A DNA stretch of 64,000 nt, taken from contig NC_079882.1 of assembly GCF_029227915.1 (NCBI RefSeq), forward strand, positions 22,201,001 through 22,265,000, written 5' to 3'. Position numbers and translations under genes: made by a program. The notes under the pieces were generated by a model. It worked only from the letters and a program-made list of their open reading frames with translations, ran no database searches and was not told the origin of the DNA. This DNA is from Hydractinia symbiolongicarpus. Taxonomy: Eukaryota > Cnidaria > Hydrozoa > Anthoathecata > Hydractiniidae. Positions within the stretch are counted from its first letter, which is position 1; every line of letters begins with the position of its first letter. Shown one piece after another: positions 1 to 12,600 of the stretch.

Positions 1-691
1 TTTCAGAAAATAAATCTAAATTTTGTGTCAAAATATTAAGTTTTTCGAGCTAATACAAATTATTAATATTTATTTTAAACCTTTGGCAATTGATAATATT
101 CTTATACACTTTTTTTAAAAGAAACATAATTTTAAGAAATATGGGGCTGAGATTACAGACTCAACTCTTAAGAAAATTAAATTATATAAATGGATAATGT
201 TGGCAGGGCTTTTGTCAAAAAAGCATTGTTTTAAGTAATAAAATTATTAACTGTTAAAACATACTTCTACTTTAATTTCGACTTAGACTCATTGATTATT
301 ATTGATTATATGAAGTTATAATATGTAAAGTTAGTTATAAATCCTATATTTTAAATTATTATATTTTACCAAACAAGCAGGCTTTTTCAAGAACATCGGC
401 ACGTGTGCAGCAAGTGTAAGGAGGGGTAGGGGGGGAGGTGGGTGGGAGTGCCTGAACAAATGTTAAAAACAACTGTTTTTCACTGCCTTTATTACACATT
501 TTGTTTTTAGCAATATAATTTAAATTTACTCTTATTCTCTTCTTTTTGTTATTTCAGGATGTTAGCATTTCTAGTGTCAAAATGTGGCATCAAAATAATT
601 CAATATTTCTTCGGTAGATATAATTAACACTTAGAATTCAACAAAACATGTTAATGTCGAGCATAAACAAAGTTTATAATAAGACACTTAC
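1..691. other. Spectraplakin intron, no exon identified
   Basis: Sequence downstream of the last recognised exon (754-692). It is AT-rich except for a G-rich patch at about 419-450. The rest of the SH3 domain should be encoded further along but no exon with matching phase was found here. Confidence 0.6.
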
Positions 692-3600
692 TTTCCATCT
701 ATAAGGATCACTATTATCTGTTAAATCTAATTGATCTCCACGACACACAACATCCTACCAAAGAGCAAATTAAATTAGAAAGTAATTCTATAACTCAGCA
801 ACACAAAACAAACAAAATCTTTTCACAAGTAAGTTTTATCTGATTCTAGCAGTTTATTGCTTAGAAACTGCTGTTTATTGCTTAGAAACTATGCTGCAAG
901 CTGCAGCTGCAAAAATCCAGATAGCAGATATATATACAAAAGTTTTCTGTTTGGAAATTAATTTAACACTATATCATGTCAAAATATGTAAAGAATAAAT
1001 AATTTTAAATACTTTTGTAGTCTTTTAAGTATAAACATATGCTGATAAAATTAAAAATTTAGAATAAAACATCAAAATATCAGTTTACAAATGCATAAAA
1101 AAACATTTTAAGTGCTGATAATGATACAAAATCATAAAGCTTCTATCAGAATTTAAACATTAAACAGTTCCACTTAACAATAACAAAAACAAGCATAAGC
1201 ATAATCTTCATTATTAGAACAGCTTTCTGTCTTGTTATTTAAAAAAAGACTAGGCAAATTGCACACTTAAAATTGTTTTTACAGTGTCCGGGCAAGTGAT
1301 TTTTAGTTCTCTGTCTACAAAAAATAAACTTTTGCATGTTCGATATTGGTTTTACGCGTGTAATTAAGAGCCGGAAAATTGAAGGCATGCAAGTGTGATT
1401 GCACACAAAAGTATTGCAAGACTGAGCATTTTTACACAATAGCACTTGCTTTTCTTCAAACAGAAAGTGATTTTTCATTTATTTTTTGGTTTAGAAGGAG
1501 GGACTTCTCCTGTCAATGTCATAAAAATATTATGGGTTTAATATCATTCTTAGAAAAACAAATATCTACGCTAGTAGTTGAAAACATACCTGTTCTTGAC
1601 TATAGTCACACACTGTTAAAATGGACTTTGGTTCTTTAATCTTTTGCTTTCGTTGTCGCAACGGAGAAACATCTTTACTCAACTTTTGCAGTGAAGATGC
1701 TATACCCTGATGATCCATAAGTTGTTGACGAATTTCCTGAAAATTATATAAAAAGTGAAACTTTCAAAAAACGTCTGTTTATCTTTTTAAGCTAGGCACC
1801 ACCTTGCAAAACCCTACCCCTGATTGATTAAATCGTTTTATCCATACTATTCTCACAGAGCGTAATGTAGAAATTTGAAACAGTGGCCATTAGTTCTAAA
1901 TTTGATTTTCTCTCTTACAAGGTTGGCCAGGAGAGAAACAATAAGAACATCTTAGTATTCAAAAAGTTGAGGAAGTCAAATATTGGATTACTTCTGTTTC
2001 CATGTTGTCACAAATATAATTTTTTTTTTGAGTTTTTAGAACATTGCTAATATTTTGCAAAAAATTAAGAACATCTTAAGAATGTGAAAAATTAAGAACA
2101 TCTTAAGAATGTGCTGAGCCTTGACCAAATTTAGAAGCCAAATAATTCTATCCACAATATTCAATTTAGGTCCGCAATTGAGCACATTTTTTATTGTTAG
2201 ACCTGTGTTAAAAAAGTTGAACAAAAAACTAAGTATATCTATATATCTATCAAAACTGAAATCTTCCCATAAAAAACATGTATTCAATAAAAGTATTCAA
2301 AATCAGCAAAATAAAGTTAAATCTGGTTATATACTTCATTTTTGTAATTTTCCATTCTTCATCTTTTCAAATCAGTTTAACGTGGATTAACACCTTTAAG
2401 GGGACCCAAGGTATAAAATTGGCTTATATTATAGATCTTAAAAAGTTGTTTAACAAATTTTTTTAAAAGCTCTTTTCATTCTTAAGATATTTACATTTAA
2501 AAAAAAATTATATTTAATTATGCTGCATAAATTATGATGTCATATTTAAGTAATATCAAATTTTGACATTTTCTGTCATTATTAGTATTTTAGACCTGTT
2601 AAGGGATGTGTATTCAAGCTTTATCAATGTATTGATATTATAATTTTTTTTGCCCAAATGACACTTATTTTCTTGTCCCAGGCCTCCTAACTTTTTGCTG
2701 ATAATCCTATAACTTGGAATCTGCATGTAGGTCCAGCATCTTTTTATAACTCAGGTTCCCTTTAAGTTTTTAATTTAAGTCCAAAAAGTTTCTATTTACT
2801 GTTTATAGTACTGGCCATTCTAAATAGCTAACAAAGTTTGTATATAGTTCTTAATTTATAGCTTTTACATTGCATATTATACAAAACATTGAAATTTAAT
2901 TTCTGAAAGCTTTTCTGAAAGCTTTATAAACTAAATTTTTTTAATTATGTGAAAAATGAATCCAGCTTTATTAAGTAAACAAAAACTTTTACAGGGAAAT
3001 AATTTTCTATATAAACGTTTATAGTTAAAACGAGGTCAAATATATTTAGTTATCATTCTATAATGTCTAGTGAGTTGGCGCTAGCTAGCAGGTGGTGTTA
3101 AAAGCATGATAAAGGTCATTCCCGTCCTTAACTAATAAAACATTTATAAGAAAAATCATTATTAGAATTAGAGTTTTTATTCATGTTTTTGAAAGTTGTT
3201 CATTTTACTTTTCAGATTAACATGTTAACTTCATTCACAACTGTACTAAAGCATTGTTACTGATATAAATTAAGATTAGTTATATGTTGTTTGAAGAGAG
3301 TTTACCTGACGAAACTCAAGCAAATCTTGCATAACGTTTGCAAACCTTCCCTGTGTTTCTTCAACACACCATGATTTTAACCCTTTGAATATAAACCCAA
3401 ATTTTTCATTATTTCCGTCTTCAAGCCTCTCACTGAATGCTAGATTCCACAACGTCTTTTTGGAATAAACACAGTGAATTTTGCGTTCAGTTTTTGTAAT
3501 TCTTAGCACTGGCTTTAAATCACTAACATTCAATTTCCTATCATTTGTTTGTGGTAGCCTCTCATGCTTACTAGCCCAGTATGTGTTGTAAAGGTAGTCA

Positions 3601-6600
3601 TAAAAACATTTTTCTAAGTTTCTCCGATCTTCTTTGTTTACATGAGCGTTGCCATGTTTATATTCGTTTTCTATGTTTGATTCTGCCACGTGGTTTTTAA
3701 GACTTTTTAATGATTTGCAGCAACGTATTAACGTATGAAGAAGAACAACGAAAAGATATATTAAACAAGACTCTGCTAACAATATAATTCCATTGACAGT
3801 GAACGCTTCGTCAAAAATATCTATAAATTCGCTAAATACTCCCATCTTTTTCAGTTGTTCTTCGTTTTTATGATAGCTAAAACTCGTGTTATTTCCTTCA
3901 CCGCACAAAGCAATAATTTGAAAAACAACTATTTTAGCGTAAAACAACTATTTCTTTTCTCCATACAAATTAAAATTATCACGTTTGGTTTACTTTGCTA
4001 AATATGCACAAGATTGATAGCTGGCGTAGCGCTTTCAAAAACTCGCGCTGTTTACCATTTACAGTACTCTCAACCTCAAGGAGTTTGTTGTTGAGTTGTA
4101 GGGGGGAATCCCCTTCTATTAAGGTCGCGCTAATATATATAAAGGAGAACGTTTTACCGATTTTACGCTGTAATAAAAATAAACAATGCACAGCAGGATT
4201 AAAGTGTATGATTGTGATAAAACGTGATTTCTTTGTGAAAAGGTGCCAACTTAAAAAAGTAATCTCTCCATTTATCAATAATGTATCAAAAATGTTAAAA
4301 TATCTTACCAGCAAAATCTGAATAAGAGAGACCAGAGTATCTGCACTTCCAAAATCGACGCCATTTAGCATGGGCTGCAGACGATCAACTCGTTCAACCA
4401 GCCACTTTTCATATAAAGTTGCCTCTCGAAAGAACTAGAATAAAATAAAATAAATACAAAACTTTGTTTTTAGTGGCTACATTCGCGATTTGTTAGTCCC
4501 TGTTAAGCACAACTAAATATTCACAACCTCAACCCCAGGACTCTTTGCCTCTTTTTTATACCCCATATAGGGAAGAAGAAATACCCTGGAGTCGAGGTTA
4601 AATGAAGTAGTCATGATGTGTGAAAAAAAATTTACGAGATACTTTTAAACCAATCACAGATCAGTGTCTTATAAAGCGGCCTATTGTTGGAGGGGGGACT
4701 GTCGTAAATCAAGGTTGATTTTTGTCAGTTTTCTAGCTTCAAATCAACCTCGTACCCAACGGGCGTTGGGAACGAGGTTGCCTTGTACACGGCGCCTGTT
4801 GTCTTATTTTATATGGGAACGGCGATATAAAAGACAACCGGTGCTGGGAACGGGGTTAGCTTGAAATCAAAGTAATAAGGTAACTTGGTTTAGCTCTTGC
4901 GTTTTTTTCTTACATTATTGCTGTGAGAAATCCGTGTTCTCCCTCTCCATCCCACTGCAAATGCGGACATTCATTCTGCGCATGCGCAGTCTGAATGTCT
5001 GGCTGTGAACTACCGTGACGTGTGTTTCCGTTCATTTTTTAGAGAAGTATTATAAAGTTGCAAAATTACTAAGAAATTATCTATATTTGACCCTGAAGAG
5101 TAATATGATATCTAAAGTTGAGTATATCAGTCAAGTCTATCTTTTTCGTTTATTTTGTTTATATCCAAACATTTGTTATATATAAACATTGACTTATTTT
5201 GTAATCTGTTAGAAATAGACAGTTGGGCGGTTTATTTTTTATATGTCACAGCCTTTCTTGAACTCACTACATCAATCAACTAACAGAGAGCTCTGAGGTG
5301 GTTGTTATATTAGAAAACGTGTCCCCGGAGCATTTGATACCAACAGCTCCTACAATACTATGATGCATCTGTGTAATACATGAGATCACATAGCTGAGGC
5401 TACCTTTGACAGACCTATTGTTTTACTCCCATCCCTTCCCTCCCCTCCGGCCCTTAAAATTGATAATTCATCAGCAAAAATGTTTTTTATTACACCGAAA
5501 AATTATTGTCCGAAATTAATTTTGCCTCATAAGGTATCTTTGTGTCTCATTTTGTTAGTTTCGTTTAATTTTTAACTTTTTACACAAAAAGATAAGCAAT
5601 CAAATGTCTCGATTACTACAAAATGTACCTTTTGATAGATAGAAGCATTCTTATGATGTGCTTTGTACGCAATCTGTAGCTGGCATATCCATGTCCATTG
5701 AGCTTCCAACACGGTGATGTAAGCCTAAAACAACATTTTTAGATAATAAAAAAAGAGCAGAATAGTCATAAAACTACTGTTTGTTTTAACTTTTACCTCG
5801 ATTGCAGCAGGTGCTGGGTGGCCTTCTTGAATAAGGTCTTTTCCACGTTTGACAACATCATCAATTGTTTTTTCACGTGGTTTCATCTCTTTTTGTAGTT
5901 CCTATATCAATGTTTTTGATACAACAAATGGAAACATTTTCAATTTACTCAAGATGACTCTAAAAGCCGGGTTCGCGCCAAAAAAGAATGTCCATACATA
6001 ATTGCGTGCGCTTGCGCAGTCAAATAAGTGAAACAGATTCAAGTTGTATCATATAAGATATTTTCCATGCTTTAGAACAACAACAAGTACAACCGAACTT
6101 GCTTTTCCATTTTTTATTTTTTTATTTTTATTATTTTTGCTTAAGCTTGTTCCGGTAATGAGAAAAATGGTAAATCATTTTAAAAGCAAAAGCAAAGACT
6201 AAGATTTGCTAGTCCGAAACCCGCTTCATTCAAAACATTAGAAGCGCATGATAGGTGCAATTTTTTTTATAAATTTCATCGTATGTTTTAACTGATTTCT
6301 TAGTACTGGTGACCTTTGTAAATGAACAAGGGATATTTTATTGTCTAACATATAGCAACGTCATTCCCTGGCTTCCTCGTCTCCTAACGACCCTGAGTAA
6401 AAGGTGTTTACATTACAATTTTTTAGTGATTTGTAGGCTATCTTCACTTTAAAGGTGAATCAGCCTTACTGTGCTTATGTAGCACTCATTAACTATCGAC
6501 GTTCTCCATATACACATAGGCTACACTCAACAGAAAAAATTAAATTGGCGACGTAAGCGAAACATACATTACTACACATATCTTGCTATTTTTTTAATCT

Positions 6601-9600
6601 CAAAGAGCTCTGGGGACGAGAATGTTATCTGTCAGTTTAATCAAATAGATATCTATTAACAGGAAAAAGGTTGTGGTAGTAAATTCTGGCGACAACTGTT
6701 ATTACACAAAAACTATTTTTAAAAGCAGAACACACCTTACTATACTTGTCAACTTTGTTGAGATCGATATCTTTGTCACTCCAGTCACGTGTCACTTCGA
6801 TTTCTTCTTTTTGGTTCATCCAAATAAGTTGTTGCGTGGCGTCCTTCATAAAGCTGACAAGATCTGTCAAATACTTGTGACGTTTTGCTACAACGATCTG
6901 TAATGTAGAAAAATAGTTTAATTAGACGGAGTAGTGCTAAGAAACCAAGCCTTGGAACTATCAACGACATTTGGCAGTATTGTAGGAGTGTCGACAGTGT
7001 GTACAAATTTTTTAGTCATCCTAAATCAGTAGTAAGAAGTCAATGTTCTTCAAGACAATAAAAAAAAAACTGTTCGAAATTATATAGCAAGTTTCAAAAT
7101 AAAGTGCCAACACAAAAGTTAATTAAAAGCTGTTTATATTAAGCAAGTTCGATTTGCGTAAAATCTACTGATCAAGATCCATCAATAAATTCTCATCTCG
7201 TCTGGTTTTCTTCATAAACAAGACCTCATGTGCACAATTTTAAATGGCAGTCAAACTTTTAAAAATATCCATTCTTGGAGAAATGTAGGCCAGGTAAACA
7301 ACATCAACAAACGCGCGAAATACAGCATCTGCGATGTCCCCATGTCGGAAAAGTTAGAAACATGGGGCGTGCTGACGTCAGCAAACGTTAGGATCGTATG
7401 AAATTTTATATCTAAACGAATAACCTAAAACTCCAAGTTGCTTATGACCATCAAGTGCGTGTTTCCTTTACGAAGACAGTGTTTACAAAACAAAATTTCT
7501 TACCACTAGTAAAGAATAAGCATCTTCAAGTTCTGTTATCTTGTATTTAATTTCGTCGGGAGGATCTCGAAGCTAAATGAGAAGTAACAATAGGTAAAAA
7601 TTCCTCCCACTGGTAAGCACGACTTCACTTCCCAGCTCTTTAGCCTATACAAGTGTTTTTTGCATAAAAACAAAAACAAAAAAACATCTTCGTCATCTGA
7701 AGTACCTCTAACTTGCACACCTTTTCCACTTCGATTTTAAACATTCGAATTTCTTGAAACTGTTTTTCATTTTCTACCAAATATGATTCGTTGGTGGGCA
7801 AGTCCATCCCGTATTCGCTATCTTCTAGTGTTTTCTAAAACAAAAATCATCACGTTCAAAAAATTAGTTCTGTAGAGAAAAAAAAAAAAAAAGCAAAACA
7901 TATTTCTACGCAAAAGTTAAAATACATAGTTGCTATTTCCTGTCTAGGTTTTAACATCTGTATGTAATAAAAATCCAGAAATCACCATTCACCAAAACAT
8001 TCAGCTTTTAAGAAATACACATACATCAACTTGTGTAGATTAGCGCACGAATGGTGTACCCTAAGATTCTCATTACACTTTTTTTCTAAAATAGTTTTTT
8101 ACCTTTTTAAATTGTATCCAGTGATGTGCTACCCGTATTTCTTGTAATTTAGCATTCAACGTCATATCCGGCCATCCTTCAACTGGTTTTGTATCAGAAG
8201 TTTGACTCACATCTTCATCACTGGAATCCGTTTTAGCAACTTTACTTGCGCAATTCCATGGCGCTGTTAATGTCTTCTTGGATTTCTTCAGTTTCTTTTT
8301 CGGCACATCTGGCGTTTGCGCCGCTTCTCTTTTTGATGAAATTGTGATTTTGGTGGAGGTTGTGGTTTGTGGCGGTTTTTCATCCAACACCACAGGAGCT
8401 TCTTCAGCCACAGGAGCATTGGAGGGTTCAACTAGTGCTTCTTCAACAACTGGTATCGAAGGTGCTTCTTCAGCCATTGGAACTTGTACGGCTCCAATAG
8501 TTTCTTCATCGCCTGGCTTATCTGCTGTCACTTTTATTTTATAGCTTGTCCTTGGCTTACCAACCACAACTGTCCTCGATCCTCTTGACATTACCTTGGT
8601 AGAAATACTTGCATCTTCTTCATCCATTTCGAAAGCAGGCATCTCTTGATCGAATGTAATTGGAGTAGCTTCAACTGTCTGTTCTTCATCGACGATGATT
8701 GGTTCTTCTATAGGTAAATGATCGTCTTCAATTGACGATACTGATGTTCTGGTACCAATCAGGTTTTGAATGTTAATGTTGATGCGTTTCTGCAGTTGCT
8801 CCCAACGAATTGTGATATTATAAACCCTTGAAAGATATGAAAAACATTAATTACGAAGGTTTGGGCCTAATAAAGAATAACGAATGGAGATGTAAGCATT
8901 AATTATTTCTCAGTGTAGGAGTGTGGTTAGTTTACCTGGTTTTGAAACTTTCGCTGTCGTAGTAATTTCCTTCAATAAGAATTGCTACTGAAGTGGTCAT
9001 AGTTTTGATACTCAAGTTGAACATCTAATACACAAAACATAATTTGGGTAGAATCAAACGAAGAAATCCATAAAGCATAAAAATTGGTGCCAACCAGTTT
9101 CGTGGATGAAAAAAATTGTTCAATTTTCGTTGGATTTTAATTTTGCGATAACGTAATTCTATGTTTCTATAATAATTTTTTTGCGGTATTGATTGGTGCA
9201 GACGAATTGTATCAAAAGTTAGAAAAGATAATTTCATTAGAAAAAGAAAAGATAATTTCATTAGCCAGCGTTTTCTCTCTTTCAAAAACTGAGAAATACT
9301 TGTTTTTGACAATATTTAACCTAAAATAATATGCTTTATGATATGTCATCGAAAAAGCAAAAAAAAGGAAAAAACGAAAAAAAAAAAGAAAACAAGAAAA
9401 AAAACAGAAAAATACAAATAAAAAAGAAAAAAAAAAGAAAAGAAAAATGAAAAAATCATTAAACTAGTTGAAATTCACTGCGATTTGTGGCCGTGTTAGA
9501 TTTTTTATACAAAATGCGACTACAATAGATAGACAGAACAGATCTTCTTTGGCTCAATTTCTTAACAAGACACACAGTAATAGCGGATACTTAACCTTCT

Positions 9601-12600
9601 TTGATGTAGTCAATGTGGCAAGATCTTCATGTACTTACCATCAACGCTTTATTAATCTGGTTAAATTTCTGTAAATAGGTGACCTTCGTGTTATCATTAA
9701 TTTGAGTTTTTTCCATTTTCTCTTCAACCTGAAAGTACGACACATTATATAATACATGTTATATCATTCACTGGTATAGAAGCGAAGCAATAATATAACA
9801 ACTCACAACGTCTAGTTCTGCTTCGACATCGTTTAAAGAAGACTCTACTAAAGCAGCCTAAAAAATATTCAATTTAAAAAATAACTGATCATTCATGATA
9901 ATGTTTTGTTAGCCCCAAAGGGTTTATGTGTAAAAAAGTTAAAAAAATGTATTGAGTGTGGTTAGGCATTAAATTTGCAAACGGTGTAAAAAGTGCATTT
10001 TCGAAAAAACAAAAAGCTTTTTTCCAACATACATCTGTCTCCACTTTTTCCGCAATGTGACTCAAATGTTCCAACCTAAAACAGAGAACAAGGTATATAT
10101 CTTCCATACCTTCTTTCAAGCATACGCGTGTAAAAATAGTGTCTGAGGATATCCTACCAAGGCCCAAGTTTAATATCTAGTTTGTGTGACCACGGTCGCA
10201 AGATCAAATCTTCTAAACTAACATGGTTTTCACGTGCAACCTGTTGTGAATTTTGCGAATCGCTTGTTGATAATGTACAAGACATGATTTCAGTGCTGTT
10301 GTTCAAATGAACGTAGGATCATTGCAAATTTAATGTGGAAAGAAATCTTTCCAACCTGTGATAACAATACGTCCGACAGTTCTACACCAACAAAAATATC
10401 CAGCTATTTTTTTAAGTTATATAATCTTGATGCCGACAAAGCAATAACCAAATAGCTACTCAACTCGACGAATTTTCTCACTCTTTTTTTGTTACAAACA
10501 TATGTATGTCTTCAAAAATAAAATAAAAAACTGCAACATCAAAAAAGTTAAAAAAAAAATCAAAAAAGTAGTAGAAAAAGTTTAATTTTTAATTCATCAA
10601 GGTATGTTATCTGTACCTTGGATATTTTATAAAGCTTGACTGGATGTATACAAAATGGATTAGAAACAGTAATTTTTATATAAAACGTAGCAGGAAAAAT
10701 TAAAGCAAGGAACAACAAATTAACAGAGAATAAAGAAGAAATAGAATAAAAATAAATACAGTGTATACAAAAAGCTGAAAAATTAACAAACAGAGAATGA
10801 AGAAGAAAATGAAGATTTGATTCAAAGAAAATAAGGTAAAAGATGAAAACTTATGGATGGTAGAAAAAAATAGCATAACTCAAACCCGCCATGAAGAAAA
10901 ACAACATTTAAATTTTAGCGATTGAAAAGCATGTTGATAACATCTGCACTATATAATAGTTCAACGAAAAGAAATAAATCATTTAAAATGTTTTTTTTAT
11001 TTGTAACTTTTGTTCCATGTTTTAAAATGAAAATAATATTCGTAAACTGTTAAGAGATAATTTAAACGAACTTACACATTTTTTTAAAACTTAATATACA
11101 ATAAATGAATTTATTTTTTCACACAAACACAACAAAAGAAAAAATTTACCTTTCGATTTCAGCCCTCAAATTTACGTGTTTGTTTTCATGAGACGTCAAA
11201 AGTTGGGCCCATAACTAACAGAGAAAAAAAAACGAAGGCATCTAAATTTAGCCACGCAAAAACCCACAACAAAGACTGCAAATATTATACAAAATACAAC
11301 ATCATTTCTTAAAGGATGGAATTCGACTTACAGCATCTATTTCATCAGGAGAAAGTCCGTCAGGTATTTCAATTTTCCTTTTCATTGGGTTTTCCATGGC
11401 CTAAATACAGAAGGGATCCAATTTAAAGGATATTTTAGAACATATTTCAAACATTATTGTTACAGTACAAACCTGTATGTCTTTGTACAAGACGTTAATT
11501 TGTCTTCTTTCTGCGTCCTTCTGTGGCAAAATATTGATCTTCAAAAACGTGTTCTGGTTGTATACATCCTAAAGAAAGGAAATTTTTCCTCAATTATCTC
11601 CAGGCTTTAAAGTATATGACTTCTTGAAGAAATCAAAACATATACCTGAACCATGAAAAGCTGATTTGGAATTTCTTTGTTGTCCAAAATAACAATGATG
11701 CTCCTTGCCCATTTAACCAACACAGTGGCTCGTTCACAATAAGTTTTATGAGCCATTTTAAGATCCTTTAAAAGAAAATCATCAAACATCAAATCATTAG
11801 GTGATTTTGCAAGCGTAAGTATTGTTGAAAAATTGGTTATATTTCATACAGGCTAAACAGAAAAAAAATCACCTCATCTAGTTGAGTTAATAGCACAGGT
11901 GGTTTGGATGGAAGAACTTTATGAATGGATGAGACATATGTCACGATTGATTTGTCGTCAGGACTGCGAATGACATCTAGCAATAAATTACGAATTAATA
12001 AAACACAGTCCCAAAGATGATTAATGTTGTACTAGAAAACCTTTTACTATCTTTGCTTACCTTCAGCGTCAAGAAGGCGATGTATTCCAAGTTCTTTTTC
12101 TGCAACACTAAATGCGTTTTCAAGTCGAACTGATGGACTGGCATTCTCCATTGATTCATAGTCGATTAATTCTGGCCTAGATAAGGAAAAGCAATTAAAG
12201 TCACAAAATTACAATTTTTTAAGACAAGTAGGTCTGGATCAGTATTTTTTTTTTCTATACAAAGATTTAAGAAAAAGAGAACTAATATTTATTTTTCTTC
12301 TTTTCCTTCCAAAAACCTGTCCACAAAATATAGAGTGCATACCTGTGTCTATGAATTATAGCATTGAATGCCAAACCATCTGACCAACTTGTTGTAAAAT
12401 TGGTGATGTTTACATTAGGATATCTAAAGATGTAAATAAAAAAAACAACAAAGTGCAAATCAATAATCTTCATCTTTAGATTTATTTATATGTGTGCACG
12501 ACATACCCATCGCAATATGCTTTGCACCATAACAAAAGTGTAGTTTTTGGAGAGACTTTTTCTTCGTCAAATAACACTTGAACTTGAGAAATCTAAAAAG

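Noticed and set aside
360-470. Possible next spectraplakin exon with VPMF-like SH3 ending near 380
   Set aside because: The only AG acceptor puts the SH3-like reading out of phase with exon 754-692, and the sequence is mostly a poly-C tract.
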